Assembly (NCBI GenBank): GCA_022828425.1
Contig: CP094685.1
Coordinates: forward strand, 2,294,001-2,358,000
Source: Candidatus Thiothrix sulfatifontis
Lineage (GTDB): Bacteria; Pseudomonadota; Gammaproteobacteria; Thiotrichales; Thiotrichaceae
Direction: 5' to 3'
Length of the DNA: 64,000 bases
The notes under the pieces were generated by a model. It was not told where the DNA came from. It saw only the letters and a program-made list of their open reading frames with translations, and did not search any database. Position numbers and translations under genes: made by a program. Below are positions 20,568 to 31,358 of this stretch, one piece after another; within the stretch, counting starts at the first letter, position 1, and every line of letters begins with the position of its first letter.

Positions 20568-21275
20568 TTACTGCACCCGACAGCACCCTGACACGACCTG
20601 CTGGTTATTCAACACCGCTGTAATGCTATACGGGTATTTGGTATCCGACATGCCATCGCTGCAACTGCTGACTTTTTGCATGAACGCTTGGGTATTATTC
20701 GTACCGGCGACTCCGGCAATTACCGCGATGGTGGCGTTATTCGCCGACGTTTGGCGGAAAGTCACAGGGACGCTATAGCGTGGACCATCCATCATATTCA
20801 CGCTTAAATTGGTATCAGTTACTTCGATGCCCCAGAAAGGTTCAGTACCGCTGCACACCAAGATATTGCTGGCGGCTTTTGCAGGCGGTGGGGTGACATT
20901 AGAAGGGACTTTTACTGGCGGGACAATAACCGCAGGTGGTGCAGCAGGTGCTGGCGTTGGCGCGGGTGGTGCGCTTGCAGCTTGATCTTCCGGCAATAGA
21001 TAACGTTTGCTGACCCAGCCACCTACGCCATTCCAGTAAATTTTTGCCCAGACGGTGCCACCGACTTTTTTCTCTTCGCCCGTGGTCACAATGCCTTGAC
21101 CGTTATACGGAATTCTGCCGACAACACTGTTACCCGTGCCAGCGTTAGCCCGCATGTTTAAGAATTCGCCCGCTGTCACGCCCGTGACCACGTACACATC
21201 GCTGGCAGCCTGTACGCTGGAGACGCTGAGCGCCAGCGCTAAGGCCAATGCTGAAAAGAATGAAGCTGTTTTCAT
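20568..21275 (-). CDS. Exported SH3-domain protein
   Basis: 235 residues with a signal peptide ending near SSVQA-AS. Residues about 26-95 form a bacterial SH3 domain (EFLNMRANAGTGNSVVGRIPYNGQ, then WAKIYWNGVGGWVSKRYL), usually a peptidoglycan-peptide binder. A Pro/Ala-rich linker (about 100-135) leads to a C-terminal domain beginning CSGTEPFWGIEV, a motif seen in small uncharacterised periplasmic proteins (COG3650-like). Four Cys in the last domain, with an adjacent pair near the end (SGCCRVQ), could form disulfides. A monocistronic unit with its own terminator. Function unknown; envelope location is inferred. Confidence 0.75.
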   Translation of the reverse strand: MKTASFFSALALALALSVSSVQAASDVYVVTGVTAGEFLNMRANAGTGNSVVGRIPYNGQGIVTTGEEKKVGGTVWAKIYWNGVGGWVSKRYLLPEDQAASAPPAPTPAPAAPPAVIVPPVKVPSNVTPPPAKAASNILVCSGTEPFWGIEVTDTNLSVNMMDGPRYSVPVTFRQTSANNATIAVIAGVAGTNNTQAFMQKVSSCSDGMSDTKYPYSITAVLNNQQVVSGCCRVQ

Positions 21276-21428
21276 AATGTATTCCTACGATTTCTGTTCA
21301 TTAAAGCGCCCATCGCGGGCATTACACCCACAATTTTAGCCTGTTTTTTATGAAAAGTTGTCTGTATTCGGTAGAGCGCGGATAATAGTGCGTTTCCCCA
21401 CGCTTTCACGACGGATAGAACGGACACA

Positions 21429-22796
21429 ATGGCAGGCAAAATTTTTATCGAAACCCACGGATGTCAAATGAACGAATACGATTCAGCCAAGATGCTGGAC
21501 GTGTTGCATCATGCGCAGGGCATGGAACTCACCGACAACCCCGCAGAAGCCGATGTGCTGCTGATGAATACCTGTTCGATCCGCGAAAAAGCGCAGGAAA
21601 AAGTGTTCTCACAATTAGGGCGCTGGAAAAAGCTCAAAGATAAAAATCCCAATATTATTATCGGTGTAGGCGGTTGCGTCGCCAGTCAAGAAGGGGATGC
21701 CTTGCGGCAACGTGCGCCCGTGGTGGATGTGGTGTTTGGCCCGCAAACCTTGCACCGCTTGCCGGACATGATTCGCCAAGTCCGCACCGAACACCATGCG
21801 GTGGTGGATATTTCCTTCCCCGAAATCGAAAAATTCGACAACTTGCCGGAACCGCGTGCCGAAGGCTCCACCGCATTTGTGTCGGTGATGGAAGGGTGCA
21901 GCAAATATTGCACGTTCTGCGTCGTGCCTTATACCCGTGGCGAAGAAATTTCCCGTCCCTTTGATGACGTGATTACCGAAGTGGCGCAACTCGCGGCGCA
22001 AGGCGTGCGCGAAGTCAATTTGCTGGGGCAAAACGTGAATGCGTATCGCGGCAAAATGCACGACGGTTCGATTGCTGACCTTGCCATGCTGATCACCTTG
22101 GTGGCAGCGGTGGACGGGATTGATCGTATCCGTTACACCACCTCGCACCCCAATGAATTCAACGACAGTCTGATTGAGGTGTACGCGGATGTGCCGGAAT
22201 TGGTTAGCCATTTGCACTTGCCCGTGCAAAGCGGTTCTGACCGGATTTTAATGGCGATGAAGCGCAATCACATGGCGATTGAATACAAAGCCAAAATCCG
22301 CAAATTGCGCAAGATTCGCCCGGATTTGAGCTTGTCATCCGACTTCATTATTGGCTTCCCCGGCGAAACCGAGCAGGATTTTGCCGATACCATGAAGCTG
22401 ATTGCAGAGATGAACTTCGACTTGAGTTTCAGCTTTATCTACAGCCAACGCCCCGGTACACCCGCCGCGAGCTTGCCGGATGATGTGCCGCAATCGGTGA
22501 AAAAAGACCGCTTGCAACACTTGCAAACCCGTATTTTGACGCAAGCCAACGCCATCAGCGCAGCAATGGTGGGTACGGTGCAACGGGTGTTGGTGGAACG
22601 CCCCTCCCGCAAGCATGAGCAAATGGCGGGGCGCACGGAGAATAATCGCGTGGTGAATTTTGACGGGCAGCCGAATTTGATTGGTCGGTTTGTGGATGTG
22701 CGCATCACCGAAGCCCAACCCAATTCCCTGCGTGGCGAAATCGTCGCGGTGGAAAGCGAAGTTGGGCGGATGGTGATGGAGCGTATTAACCCGTAG
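21429..22796 (+). CDS. miaB: tRNA-2-methylthio-N6-dimethylallyladenosine synthase
   Basis: Radical-SAM methylthiotransferase acting on i6A37 of tRNAs reading codons that begin with U. The N-terminal UPF0004 domain supplies three Cys for one cluster ([27 protein letters not shown]); the radical-SAM site is CSKYCTFC; the C-terminus (about residues 380-445) is a TRAM domain. 455 residues is slightly shorter than E. coli MiaB (474), within range. It stands alone before zwf. Confidence 0.96.
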   Translation: MAGKIFIETHGCQMNEYDSAKMLDVLHHAQGMELTDNPAEADVLLMNTCSIREKAQEKVFSQLGRWKKLKDKNPNIIIGVGGCVASQEGDALRQRAPVVDVVFGPQTLHRLPDMIRQVRTEHHAVVDISFPEIEKFDNLPEPRAEGSTAFVSVMEGCSKYCTFCVVPYTRGEEISRPFDDVITEVAQLAAQGVREVNLLGQNVNAYRGKMHDGSIADLAMLITLVAAVDGIDRIRYTTSHPNEFNDSLIEVYADVPELVSHLHLPVQSGSDRILMAMKRNHMAIEYKAKIRKLRKIRPDLSLSSDFIIGFPGETEQDFADTMKLIAEMNFDLSFSFIYSQRPGTPAASLPDDVPQSVKKDRLQHLQTRILTQANAISAAMVGTVQRVLVERPSRKHEQMAGRTENNRVVNFDGQPNLIGRFVDVRITEAQPNSLRGEIVAVESEVGRMVMERINP

Positions 22797-22865
22797 CAAG
22801 TTCATGGCGTAAAACTTGCATTGTTACCCCGGCAGTAAAATTGAATAACTGACGGAGCTAAGGGT

Positions 22866-24338
22866 ATGAGTCAAGTCATTATTCCGGTAGCCGCGTTCGA
22901 TCTGGTCATCTTTGGTGGAACAGGTGATTTGGCATTACGCAAGTTATTACCGGCATTATTTCGACGGGATGCAGCGGGGCAAATTCCCGCCCCAGCCCGC
23001 ATCATTGGGCTGGCATTGAACCAGCAAACCACCGCAGAGTATCGCGATCAGGTAGCCGATGCTCTGCAAAGCCATCTGGATGCCAACGAATTACAAGCTG
23101 GAATGTTGGAGCGTTTTCTAGCGCGTCTCGAATACCGTGTGACCAATGTTGGGGATATTGCCAGTTTCCAAGCCCTTGCCACTTTGCTGGACGAACACCC
23201 AGAGCGGGTGCGCGTTTATTATTTGGCCGTCGCTCCGGCACTGTTCGACCCGATTTCTCACGGTTTAGCGGCGGCAGGCTTGGCGGGCAATAATGCGCGG
23301 CTAGTGGTGGAAAAACCGTTAGGGCATGATTACGCGAGTGCCGCCCGCCTAAATGCGCAAATCGGCGAAGTGTTTGACGAACACGCTATCTACCGCATTG
23401 ACCATTACCTCGGTAAGGAAACGGTGCAGAACTTGATGGCATTGCGCTTTGCCAATGCCCTGTTTGAGCCGATTTGGAATGCACAGTGCATTGATCATGT
23501 GCAAATTACCGCCGCCGAATCCTTAGGGGTTGGCACTCGCGGTGGCTATTACGACAATGCTGGGGCTATCCGCGACATGGTGCAAAACCATTTATTGCAG
23601 TTGCTGTGCTTGATCGCCATCGAACCCCCTTACCGCTTTGAAGCGGATGCCGTGCGCGATGAAAAACTCAAAGTATTGCGTTCCCTGCGCCCCATTACCG
23701 GGCATAAAGTACGCGACTATACGGTGCGTGGGCAATATTCGGGAACATCGACCACCCCGTCTTACACCGATGAAGTGGGCAATCCGGCAAGTTTGACCGA
23801 ATCGTATGTTGCCTTGAAAGTCGAAATTGACAGTTGGCGCTGGTCTGGCGTGCCGTTCTATTTACGAACCGGCAAACGTTTGAAAGCTCAAGCCGCTGAA
23901 ATTGCGGTGGTGTTTAAAAAACCTTCTCACGTCATGTTTGGGGAATTGCATACCCCGATTCTCCCCAATGTATTGAGTATGCGTTTGCAGCCGGATGAGG
24001 GCTTGCGTTTGCACATTATGACCAAAGAGCCGGGGCCTGGGGGGTTTCGTTTGCACGATATTCCGTTGGATATGGCGTTTGCAGAACGTCAGGATGCGGG
24101 CTGGCGGATGCCGGATGCTTACGAACGCTTGGTGATGGACGTGGTGCGTGGTCATCAAACCCTGTTCATGCGCGGCGATGAAGTGGAGGCGGCATGGCAA
24201 TGGATTGATCCGATTATCGAAGCTTGGCAATTATCGGGCACTAAGCCGGATGGCTACGAACCGGGCAGTTCCGGGCCGATTTCGGCGATTGAAATGATGG
24301 CACGGGACGGACGCCGCTGGCGGGAGATCGAAGCATGA
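22866..24338 (+). CDS. zwf: Glucose-6-phosphate 1-dehydrogenase
   Basis: Oxidises glucose-6-phosphate to 6-phosphogluconolactone with NADP or NAD. 490 residues, as E. coli Zwf (491). The nucleotide-binding fingerprint [16 protein letters not shown] and the substrate/active-site block [13 protein letters not shown] are visible. Its stop overlaps the edd start by 4 bases (ATGA), forming zwf-edd-eda. The lactonase gene pgl, often in this row, is missing. The ATG has GGAG ahead of it (GACGGAGCTAAGGGT). Confidence 0.97.
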   Translation: MSQVIIPVAAFDLVIFGGTGDLALRKLLPALFRRDAAGQIPAPARIIGLALNQQTTAEYRDQVADALQSHLDANELQAGMLERFLARLEYRVTNVGDIASFQALATLLDEHPERVRVYYLAVAPALFDPISHGLAAAGLAGNNARLVVEKPLGHDYASAARLNAQIGEVFDEHAIYRIDHYLGKETVQNLMALRFANALFEPIWNAQCIDHVQITAAESLGVGTRGGYYDNAGAIRDMVQNHLLQLLCLIAIEPPYRFEADAVRDEKLKVLRSLRPITGHKVRDYTVRGQYSGTSTTPSYTDEVGNPASLTESYVALKVEIDSWRWSGVPFYLRTGKRLKAQAAEIAVVFKKPSHVMFGELHTPILPNVLSMRLQPDEGLRLHIMTKEPGPGGFRLHDIPLDMAFAERQDAGWRMPDAYERLVMDVVRGHQTLFMRGDEVEAAWQWIDPIIEAWQLSGTKPDGYEPGSSGPISAIEMMARDGRRWREIEA

Positions 24339-26170
24339 GCATGAATAACCTTCACCCTCAATTAGTGGCAGTGACGCAGCGTATCGAAACCCGCAGTGCG
24401 ACCACCCGCCGCGCGTATTTGCAACAGATTGCCGCTGCCGACCCGGTGACGCCGCGCAGCAAGCTGAGTTGCGGCAATTTGGCGCACGCCGTCGCCGCCG
24501 TCCCTAACGCCGACAAGCTGAAACTGGTGGAATGGACGGCGGGCAACCTCGGTATTGTGACCGCTTACAACGACATGCTTTCCGCACACCAGCCGTTTGT
24601 GTATTACCCCGATGTGATCAAAGCGGCAGCGCGTGAAGTCGGCGGCACAGCACAGGTGGCGGGCGGCGTTCCGGCGATGTGTGACGGCGTGACCCAGGGG
24701 CAGGCGGGCATGGAACTGTCACTGTTTTCCCGTGATGTGATTGCGATGAGCGCAGGGATTGCCTTGTCGCACAATGTGTTCGATGCGGCGGTTTTCCTTG
24801 GCGTATGCGACAAAATTGTGCCGGGCTTGGTGATTGCTGCGGCGAGTTTTGGGCATTTACCGTGCATTTTCTTACCCGCAGGGCCGATGGTGTCCGGTTT
24901 GGCGAATGACGCGAAAAGCAAGGTGCGTCAGCAATACGCTGAGGGCAAAATCGGGCGGGACGAATTGTTGCAATGCGAAATGCAGTCCTACCACGGCGTT
25001 GGCACTTGCACCTTTTACGGCACGGCGAATAGCAACCAAATGCTGATGGAATTCATGGGCTTGCAATTGCCGGGAAGCAGTTTTGTGAATCCGGGTACGC
25101 CATTGCGCGAAGCCTTAACCGTGGCGGGGGCGCAGCGTGCGTTGGCGATGACAGCGCAAGGGCAGGATTACACCCCAGCAGCACACATTCTCAGCGTACA
25201 AGCTTTTGTGAATGGGATCGTGGGGCTGAATGCGACAGGTGGATCGACCAATTTATTGCTGCATCTGGTAGCAATGGCACGAGCGGCGGGCATTGTGATT
25301 TGCCCAGAAGATTTTGCGGACTTATCCGCGATTACGCCGCTGATGGCGCGGGTGTACCCCAACGGCGTGGCGGACGTGAACCATTTTCACGCGGCAGGCG
25401 GTTTGCAATTCGTGATTGGCGAGTTGTTGGCAGCCGGTTTATTGCATGAAGAGGTGGCAACGGTAGCCGGTAAGGGGCTGCACCATTATACCCAAGATGC
25501 CTATTTAGCCGCCGATGGTACGGTTGCTTGGCGTGACGGCGCGAGCATTAGCCATGATGACACGGTGTTACGCCCGGTTGCCCAAGCCTTCCAGCCTTCT
25601 GGGGGCGTGGTGCGCTTAGTGGGTAATTTAGGCGATGCCGTGATCAAAGTATCTGCCGTTAAACCGGAAAAATACCTGATTGAAGCGCCTGCCAAGGTTT
25701 TCCATGATCAGGCAGCGGTCAAAGCTGCGTTTGAAGCGGGTGAGCTGGACGGTGATTTTGTGTGCGTGGTGCGTTTCCAAGGGCCTAAAGCCAATGGAAT
25801 GCCCGAATTGCACGGTTTAACCCCGATTTTGGGGCTGTTGCAAGACCGTGGGCAAAGCGTGGCATTGGTTACGGATGGCAGAATGTCGGGTGCGAGTGGT
25901 AAAGTGCCAGCCGCGATTCATGTCAGCCCCGAAGCGATGGATGGTGGTGCGCTTGCCAAAGTCCGCGACGGCGATGTGATCCGTTTGGATGCGCATCACG
26001 GGCATCTGGAGGTGTTGGCGCACGATTTTGCCGAGCGCGAAGCGGCAACTGCCGATTTGAGTATGAATGCAACCGGCTGTGGACGGGATTTATTCGACGT
26101 ATTCCGTACCCACGTCAGTGCAGCCGCCAGCGGGGCAAGCGCCCTGTTTTCCGATACAGCGAGGGTGTAA
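24335..26170 (+). CDS. edd: 6-phosphogluconate dehydratase
   Basis: Converts 6-phosphogluconate to 2-keto-3-deoxy-6-phosphogluconate in the Entner-Doudoroff pathway; an iron-sulfur dehydratase of the IlvD/Edd family. 611 residues (603 in E. coli). Motifs include [40 protein letters not shown] and [14 protein letters not shown], with the cluster-binding Cys residues in the first two. Overlaps zwf by 4 bases and is followed by eda after 2 bases, so expression should be coordinated. Confidence 0.97.
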   Translation: MSMNNLHPQLVAVTQRIETRSATTRRAYLQQIAAADPVTPRSKLSCGNLAHAVAAVPNADKLKLVEWTAGNLGIVTAYNDMLSAHQPFVYYPDVIKAAAREVGGTAQVAGGVPAMCDGVTQGQAGMELSLFSRDVIAMSAGIALSHNVFDAAVFLGVCDKIVPGLVIAAASFGHLPCIFLPAGPMVSGLANDAKSKVRQQYAEGKIGRDELLQCEMQSYHGVGTCTFYGTANSNQMLMEFMGLQLPGSSFVNPGTPLREALTVAGAQRALAMTAQGQDYTPAAHILSVQAFVNGIVGLNATGGSTNLLLHLVAMARAAGIVICPEDFADLSAITPLMARVYPNGVADVNHFHAAGGLQFVIGELLAAGLLHEEVATVAGKGLHHYTQDAYLAADGTVAWRDGASISHDDTVLRPVAQAFQPSGGVVRLVGNLGDAVIKVSAVKPEKYLIEAPAKVFHDQAAVKAAFEAGELDGDFVCVVRFQGPKANGMPELHGLTPILGLLQDRGQSVALVTDGRMSGASGKVPAAIHVSPEAMDGGALAKVRDGDVIRLDAHHGHLEVLAHDFAEREAATADLSMNATGCGRDLFDVFRTHVSAAASGASALFSDTARV

Positions 26171-26172
26171 GC

Positions 26173-26811
26173 ATGTCAGTTAGAAGTATTTGTCAGCAAG
26201 TGCCGGTGATTCCGGTCTTAGTGGTGAAAGACCTTGCCATCGCCGAGTCACTCGCCTCTGCGTTGATTAGCGGTGGTTTGCATGTCTTGGAAGTCACCTT
26301 GCGCACGCCGGTCGCGTTGGAGGTCATCCGCCGCATGAGCGCCGTTCCCGGTAGCATTGTCGGTGCAGGCACGGTGCTAACCCCTGCCGATGTGAAAGCG
26401 GTGAAGGCGGCGGGCGCGGCGTTTGCCGTTTCCCCCGGTGCTACCGAACGTTTGTTGGCGGCGGCTGAGGATGCAGGCTTGCCGTTGCTGCCCGGTGTTG
26501 CCACGGTATCCGAAGTGATGCGGCTGGTGGAGCGTGGTTTCGATACCTTGAAGTTTTTCCCAGCGGAAGCCGCAGGAGGGGTGAAGATGTTGAAATCCAT
26601 CCACGGCCCCCTGCCGGACGTGCGTTTTTGCCCAACAGGGGGAATCAGCGAGCAAACCTTCGGCGACTATTTGGCACTGCCGAATGTGTTGTGTGTGGGC
26701 GGCTCTTGGCTAACTCCGGAAGCAACGGTGAGTGCGCACGATTGGCAGGGCATTGCAGCATTGGCACGTAAAACCGTGGGTCTCTACAATCCGCCCGCGA
26801 ATTCCGCATAA
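26173..26811 (+). CDS. eda: 2-keto-3-deoxy-6-phosphogluconate aldolase
   Basis: Cleaves KDPG to pyruvate and glyceraldehyde-3-phosphate, the last Entner-Doudoroff step. 212 residues (213 in E. coli). EVTLRTPVALEV, GAGTVLTP, the Schiff-base Lys in TLKFFPAE and the phosphate-binding PTGGI are seen. The 3' end overlaps the convergent unknown gene by 28 bases. Confidence 0.97.
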   Translation: MSVRSICQQVPVIPVLVVKDLAIAESLASALISGGLHVLEVTLRTPVALEVIRRMSAVPGSIVGAGTVLTPADVKAVKAAGAAFAVSPGATERLLAAAEDAGLPLLPGVATVSEVMRLVERGFDTLKFFPAEAAGGVKMLKSIHGPLPDVRFCPTGGISEQTFGDYLALPNVLCVGGSWLTPEATVSAHDWQGIAALARKTVGLYNPPANSA

Positions 26812-27461
26812 CCTTGCATGAATGCCAGTTTTTCCTGCGGAATACTGACATTCACGCCTTCGCCCTGCAATTGTTCCAGCAGTGCCGCACCTTGGCTTAA
26901 AATCGCCAGCAGTTGCACTTCATCAAACATTTGCAGGGCTAATTGCAGCTCATCCTTATCCGCAGACAGCAGGGTTGGCACGAGTTCATCGGGGTGAATC
27001 GGCGATTCAGGGTGCAATAAATCTGCCACTAACGGTGCATCTAGCAAGGCAAAATGGGCTTCGCGAGCCATTTCTTCCTGATCAAGCTCCAAGTGGGCTT
27101 GCGCGTCATTGCCAGCGCCTCGGCGCACGCTTGCCATCATAAAGCCCAGCAGCTTGCGAATCGCGTCTTTGGTTTTGCTGAGATCGCCGCCAACGCTGGA
27201 TGCGGCTTCATACGCCCGATCCAACCGATCTTTAAGTTGCAAAATCACATCGCTCTCAACATTGCCAGTGAGTGAAGTGGTTTCTTCCAGCAAAGCGCGG
27301 AATTCGGTGTTGAAGGTTTGCAGGGCTTCGTGGTCTAGGCGTTGCGCGTCGATGAGGTTGTCATCGTCTAGCGTGGGGGCGGTTGGGAACAGCGGATTGC
27401 TGGCTTTGCGGAGTAAATGACGTTCGTGTGAACCGGGCTGTTCACTGGGTTTGATGATCAT
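26784..27461 (-). CDS. Uncharacterised soluble protein convergent with eda
   Basis: About 225 residues from the ATG chosen (MIIKPSEQ); a start 14 codons further up is possible but gives an unlikely hydrophobic leader. No signal or membrane segment, and no recognised domain. It is mostly helical and acidic: a coil-like part (QTFNTEFRALLEETTSL, LKDRLDRAYEAAS), a basic patch FMMASVRRG, and a Leu-rich C-terminal third (LLSADKDELQLALQMFDEV, AILSQGAALLEQL). Its 3' end runs 28 bases into eda on the other strand. Coding composition supports it as real; function unknown. Confidence 0.6.
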   Translation of the reverse strand: MIIKPSEQPGSHERHLLRKASNPLFPTAPTLDDDNLIDAQRLDHEALQTFNTEFRALLEETTSLTGNVESDVILQLKDRLDRAYEAASSVGGDLSKTKDAIRKLLGFMMASVRRGAGNDAQAHLELDQEEMAREAHFALLDAPLVADLLHPESPIHPDELVPTLLSADKDELQLALQMFDEVQLLAILSQGAALLEQLQGEGVNVSIPQEKLAFMQGYAEFAGGL

Positions 27462-27552
27462 GGTGCAAACTATCCATTCTAAAAATGGTAGCGAATATCG
27501 CACACTGACTGGCTACCGGCAAATGACGGTAGCCAGCGCAGTAGAAATCCGC

Positions 27553-27741
27553 TTAGCTTTTATTGGTATTCATGCCAATCAGTTTGTAGGCTGGACAAAA
27601 GTTCAGGTAGCCAGTGGCGAGTAGCGCAATCCCAAGCAGAATCAACAGAAAGCCACCCTTGAACACCAAACCCCAAATCAGCAGGACAGCGCCTGCACCG
27701 AAGCGGATATTTCTATCCATGCTGCCAACGTTCTTTTCCAT
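27553..27741 (-). CDS. YgaP-like small membrane protein (DUF2892)
   Basis: 62 residues: MEKNVGSMDRNIRFGAG then two closely spaced hydrophobic helices separated by KGG, ending FCPAYKLIGMNT. This is the DUF2892 pattern, found alone or fused to rhodanese domains (as in E. coli YgaP), with the conserved Cys in the CPAY box. AGGTG sits 5 bases before the ATG. A link to sulfur-transfer chemistry is plausible from the family but not shown by its neighbours. Confidence 0.85.
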   Translation of the reverse strand: MEKNVGSMDRNIRFGAGAVLLIWGLVFKGGFLLILLGIALLATGYLNFCPAYKLIGMNTNKS

Positions 27742-27829
27742 AAGACACCTCATTCAGTAGTGAACACAAAAGACCAAATCCATGTTAGCATTCGTACACA
27801 TCTATCTTAGCAAGAATTAAGCGGATTTC

Positions 27830-28852
27830 ATGGAATTGCAAAAATTTATACGTAAAATCACTGAAAACGGCTCATTTTCCACCGAAGAAATGACGGCTGC
27901 GATGCGTACCATCATGACAGGTCAGGCGACTCCCGCGCAAATCGGCGGGTTTCTGATTGGCTTACGGATGCGTGGCGAAACGGTGACAGAAATCAGTGCC
28001 GCTGCCAGCGTGATGCGCGAATTATCGACCCGCGTTGAGGTGTCGTCGGAGAATTTGGTGGATACGTGCGGTACGGGCGGTGATTCTTCCGGTACGTTCA
28101 ATATCTCCACTGCCAGTGCGTTTGTTGCCGCCGCAGCGGGGGCGCGAGTCGCTAAACACGGCAACCGCTCGATTTCCAGCAAATCCGGCAGTGCGGATGT
28201 GTTGGAAGCAGCGGGTGTGAATTTGAACATTACCCCCGAACAGGTGGCGCATTGCATCAACACCTTGGGCGTGGGCTTTTTGTTCGCACAAAAGCATCAC
28301 AGCGCAATGGGTCATGCGAGTGTGCCACGCCGCGAGTTGGGTGTACGTACTATTTTTAACCTATTGGGACCGATGTCGAATCCGGCGAATGCGCCCAATC
28401 AAGTGCTGGGCGTATTCGACCAACACTGGGTGCGCCCGATGGCGGAAGTGCTGAAAAACTTAGGCAGCAAACATGTCATGGTGGTACACGCCGCTGACGG
28501 TTTGGATGAAATCAGCACCGCCGCCCTGACCTTCGTCGCAGAGTTGAAAGACGGCATGATCACTGAATACACCATTCAGCCCGAAGATGTGGGTGTGCAG
28601 CAATCCAGCCTCGACAGTGTGCGGGTGGAAACGGCGCAAGAAAGCCTGCAACTGATTCAGCGCGTGTTTGCCGGTGAGCAAGGCACCGCGCGTGACATTG
28701 TGTGCTTGAATGCGGGTGCGGCAATTTACGTGGCGGGTCTGGCGGATAGTCATGCCGCTGGTGTCGTCAAAGCCCAGCAAGTGCTGGATTCCGGTGCAGC
28801 CGCTGTGCGTTTGCAGCAATTGATTGACTTAACCAAAAGTTTTGATGCCTGA
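27830..28852 (+). CDS. trpD: Anthranilate phosphoribosyltransferase
   Basis: Transfers the phosphoribosyl group to anthranilate in tryptophan synthesis. 340 residues with the family blocks [32 protein letters not shown] and [11 protein letters not shown]. Its stop shares one base with the trpC start (TGATG). The usual upstream trpE and trpG are not in front of it here; a YgaP-like gene is divergent instead. Confidence 0.97.
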   Translation: MELQKFIRKITENGSFSTEEMTAAMRTIMTGQATPAQIGGFLIGLRMRGETVTEISAAASVMRELSTRVEVSSENLVDTCGTGGDSSGTFNISTASAFVAAAAGARVAKHGNRSISSKSGSADVLEAAGVNLNITPEQVAHCINTLGVGFLFAQKHHSAMGHASVPRRELGVRTIFNLLGPMSNPANAPNQVLGVFDQHWVRPMAEVLKNLGSKHVMVVHAADGLDEISTAALTFVAELKDGMITEYTIQPEDVGVQQSSLDSVRVETAQESLQLIQRVFAGEQGTARDIVCLNAGAAIYVAGLADSHAAGVVKAQQVLDSGAAAVRLQQLIDLTKSFDA

Positions 28853-29646
28853 TGAGTACCCCTGATATTTTGCAAAAAATCCTGCGTACCAAGCAGGAAG
28901 AAATCGTGGCACGTTCTGCGGTACGTAGTCTGGCGCAATTGCAGGCAGAGGCGGCGAGTGCTTCGCCCGTGCGTGGTTTCGAGCAAGCCATGCGCAAGCG
29001 TCTGGCGGCGGGTGAAGCGGCGGTGATTGCGGAAATCAAAAAAGCCTCGCCAAGCAAAGGCTTGATTCGCGAAAATTTCGACCCGCCCGCGATTGCGGTG
29101 AGTTACGAACGTGGGGGCGCGGCGTGTTTATCGGTGCTGACCGATGCACACTACTTCCAAGGCAGCGAAAGCTATTTGCAAGCCGCGCGTGCCGCGTGCC
29201 AATTGCCCGTTATTCGTAAAGATTTCATCGTTGATCGGTATCAAGTGTACGAAGCACGAGCCATTGGTGCAGATTGCATCCTGCTGATCGTGGCGGCATT
29301 GGCTGACGCACAGATGATGGATCTGTACGCGCTGGCAACGGAACTGGGCATGGATGCACTGATTGAAGTGCATGACAAGGATGAACTTGGGCGTGCCTTG
29401 CGTCTCAATGCCCCACTGATCGGCATCAATAACCGCAACCTGCGGACGTTTGAAACGTCTCTGCAAACGACCCTTGATCTGCTTCCTGATGTGCCAGAGG
29501 ATGTTCTGCTTATCACGGAAAGCAGCATACATACCCCCGCCGATGTGCAACTGATGCGTGACCACGGCGTGAACGCCTTTCTGGTGGGCGAAGCCTTTAT
29601 GCGGGCAGAAGACCCCGGCTCCGAACTCAAAAAACTCTTTTTCTAG
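28852..29646 (+). CDS. trpC: Indole-3-glycerol phosphate synthase
   Basis: Closes the indole ring in tryptophan synthesis. 264 residues, monofunctional (no TrpF domain). [49 protein letters not shown] and ITESSI are all present in order, including the catalytic Lys and Glu positions. Coupled to trpD; lgt follows after 20 bases on the same strand. Confidence 0.97.
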   Translation: MSTPDILQKILRTKQEEIVARSAVRSLAQLQAEAASASPVRGFEQAMRKRLAAGEAAVIAEIKKASPSKGLIRENFDPPAIAVSYERGGAACLSVLTDAHYFQGSESYLQAARAACQLPVIRKDFIVDRYQVYEARAIGADCILLIVAALADAQMMDLYALATELGMDALIEVHDKDELGRALRLNAPLIGINNRNLRTFETSLQTTLDLLPDVPEDVLLITESSIHTPADVQLMRDHGVNAFLVGEAFMRAEDPGSELKKLFF

Positions 29647-29666
29647 CAAGCGAGTAAACACAACTT

Positions 29667-30452
29667 ATGCTGGTACACCCTCAATTTGACCCCGTTGCGT
29701 TATCGCTGGGCCCGTTGCAAGTGCATTGGTACGGGCTAATGTACGTGATCGGTTTCCTCGGTTTTTTATTCATCGGCAAAATGCGGGCGAAAGAACCGCA
29801 TAGCGTCATGACCGAAGACCGTGTGGATGACATGATGTTCTGGGGCGCTCTCGGCGTGGTTGCCGGTGGGCGCATCGGTTACATGCTGTTTTATAACTTG
29901 AAAGGCTTTTTGTCTGACCCGATTTCGTTGTTTCAGATTTGGGATGGCGGGATGAGTTTCCACGGCGGTTTGCTGGGGGTGATTCTGGCGATGTTCTTGC
30001 TGGCACGGCGTTGGAAGTTGACGTTCTTTCAAGTCAGTGATTTTGTTGCACCACTTGTTCCCATCGGTTTGGGCGCTGGGCGTATCGGCAACTTCATCAA
30101 CGGTGAATTGTGGGGCAGGGCAACTGACGTGCCGTGGGGCATGGTATTCCCACGGGTAGACGATATTGCACGCCACCCGTCACAGCTTTATCAGGCGTTT
30201 TTGGAAGGCTTGGTGTTGTTCATCGTACTGAATTGGTTTAGAAAGCGTTCACCGCCGGTGGGTGCGATTTCGGGCTTATTCCTCGTCGGCTACGGCATTG
30301 CACGGATTATTGTCGAATTTGTGCGCGAACCGGATGTGCAACTCGGCTATGTGGCGTGGGGTTGGGTGACGCAAGGGCAGGTCTTGAGTGTGCCGATGAT
30401 TGTGCTGGGTTTGTTAATTATGTGGTTGGCCTACAAAAAGGCGAAGGCATGA
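29667..30452 (+). CDS. lgt: Prolipoprotein diacylglyceryl transferase
   Basis: First enzyme of lipoprotein maturation, an inner-membrane protein moving diacylglycerol from phosphatidylglycerol to the lipobox Cys. 261 residues with about seven hydrophobic segments, the HGGLLG box and the signature [14 protein letters not shown]. It overlaps thyA by 4 bases (ATGA); lgt-thyA is a conserved pair in gammaproteobacteria. Substrates in the window include the lipoproteins at 43.3, 48.9 and 58.2 kb. Confidence 0.96.
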   Translation: MLVHPQFDPVALSLGPLQVHWYGLMYVIGFLGFLFIGKMRAKEPHSVMTEDRVDDMMFWGALGVVAGGRIGYMLFYNLKGFLSDPISLFQIWDGGMSFHGGLLGVILAMFLLARRWKLTFFQVSDFVAPLVPIGLGAGRIGNFINGELWGRATDVPWGMVFPRVDDIARHPSQLYQAFLEGLVLFIVLNWFRKRSPPVGAISGLFLVGYGIARIIVEFVREPDVQLGYVAWGWVTQGQVLSVPMIVLGLLIMWLAYKKAKA

Positions 30453-31243
30453 AGCAATACCTTGATTTGATGCGGCATGTGCGTGATCACGGTGTTGTCA
30501 AAGCGGATCGCACGGGGACGGGTACGGTGTCGGTATTCGGCTATCAGATGCGCTTTGATTTGAGTGCAGGGTTTCCGGTTGTCACCACCAAAAAGTTGCA
30601 TTTGCGCTCGATCATTCATGAGTTGCTGTGGTTTCTGAAAGGCGATACCAATATTCGTTACTTGAAAGAAAACGGCGTGAGTATTTGGGATGAATGGGCG
30701 GATGAAAGCGGTGAACTGGGGCCGGTGTACGGCTATCAGTGGCGTAACTGGCCTACCCCTGATGGGCGGCATATTGACCAGATTGCGCAAATTATCCAGC
30801 AATTGAAACATAACCCCGATTCGCGCCGCATTATTGTTAGCGCGTGGAATGTGGCGGATGTGGACAATATGGCGCTACCGCCGTGCCACGCCTTTTTCCA
30901 GTTTTACGTGGCGGAAGGCAAGCTGTCGTGCCAATTGTACCAGCGCAGTGCGGATATTTTCCTCGGTGTGCCGTTCAATATTGCCTCCTACGCTTTGCTG
31001 ACGCTGATGGTGGCGCAAGTGACGGGGCTGCAACCCGGTGAATTTATTCACACGCTGGGGGATGCACACCTGTATTCCAACCATTTGGAACAGGTGGAGC
31101 TACAATTGAGCCGTGAACCGTACCCATTGCCGCAGATGAAATTGAACCCCGCTGTGACCGATTTGTTCGCCTTTACCTACGACGACTTTGAATTGGTCGA
31201 TTACGCCCACCATCCGCTGATTAAAGCACCAATAGCGGTTTGA
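30449..31243 (+). CDS. thyA: Thymidylate synthase
   Basis: Methylates dUMP to dTMP using methylenetetrahydrofolate. From the ATG inside the lgt stop the protein has 264 residues, exactly as E. coli ThyA; a longer frame upstream only reads lgt in another frame. The catalytic Cys is in [12 protein letters not shown]; the phosphate-binding Arg is in [26 protein letters not shown] precedes the start. Confidence 0.97.
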   Translation: MKQYLDLMRHVRDHGVVKADRTGTGTVSVFGYQMRFDLSAGFPVVTTKKLHLRSIIHELLWFLKGDTNIRYLKENGVSIWDEWADESGELGPVYGYQWRNWPTPDGRHIDQIAQIIQQLKHNPDSRRIIVSAWNVADVDNMALPPCHAFFQFYVAEGKLSCQLYQRSADIFLGVPFNIASYALLTLMVAQVTGLQPGEFIHTLGDAHLYSNHLEQVELQLSREPYPLPQMKLNPAVTDLFAFTYDDFELVDYAHHPLIKAPIAV

Positions 31244-31358
31244 CTAGCGCCGCTCACTCACGCAAACTATTGGCATAATAATAGTGTGGATACGCTCAAG
31301 TTCCACACCCAGCCCACCGTTAATGGCAACCCGTTCCACTCTTATCGAAGGTAGTTCC

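Noticed and set aside
22796..22819. Hairpin GCAAGTT/AACTTGC right after miaB as a terminator
   Set aside because: Short AT-containing stem with a 10-base loop and no T-run; more likely chance.
30356..30448. N-terminal extension of thymidylate synthase
   Set aside because: The extension is the lgt coding sequence read in another frame; the ATG overlapping the lgt stop gives the exact family length.
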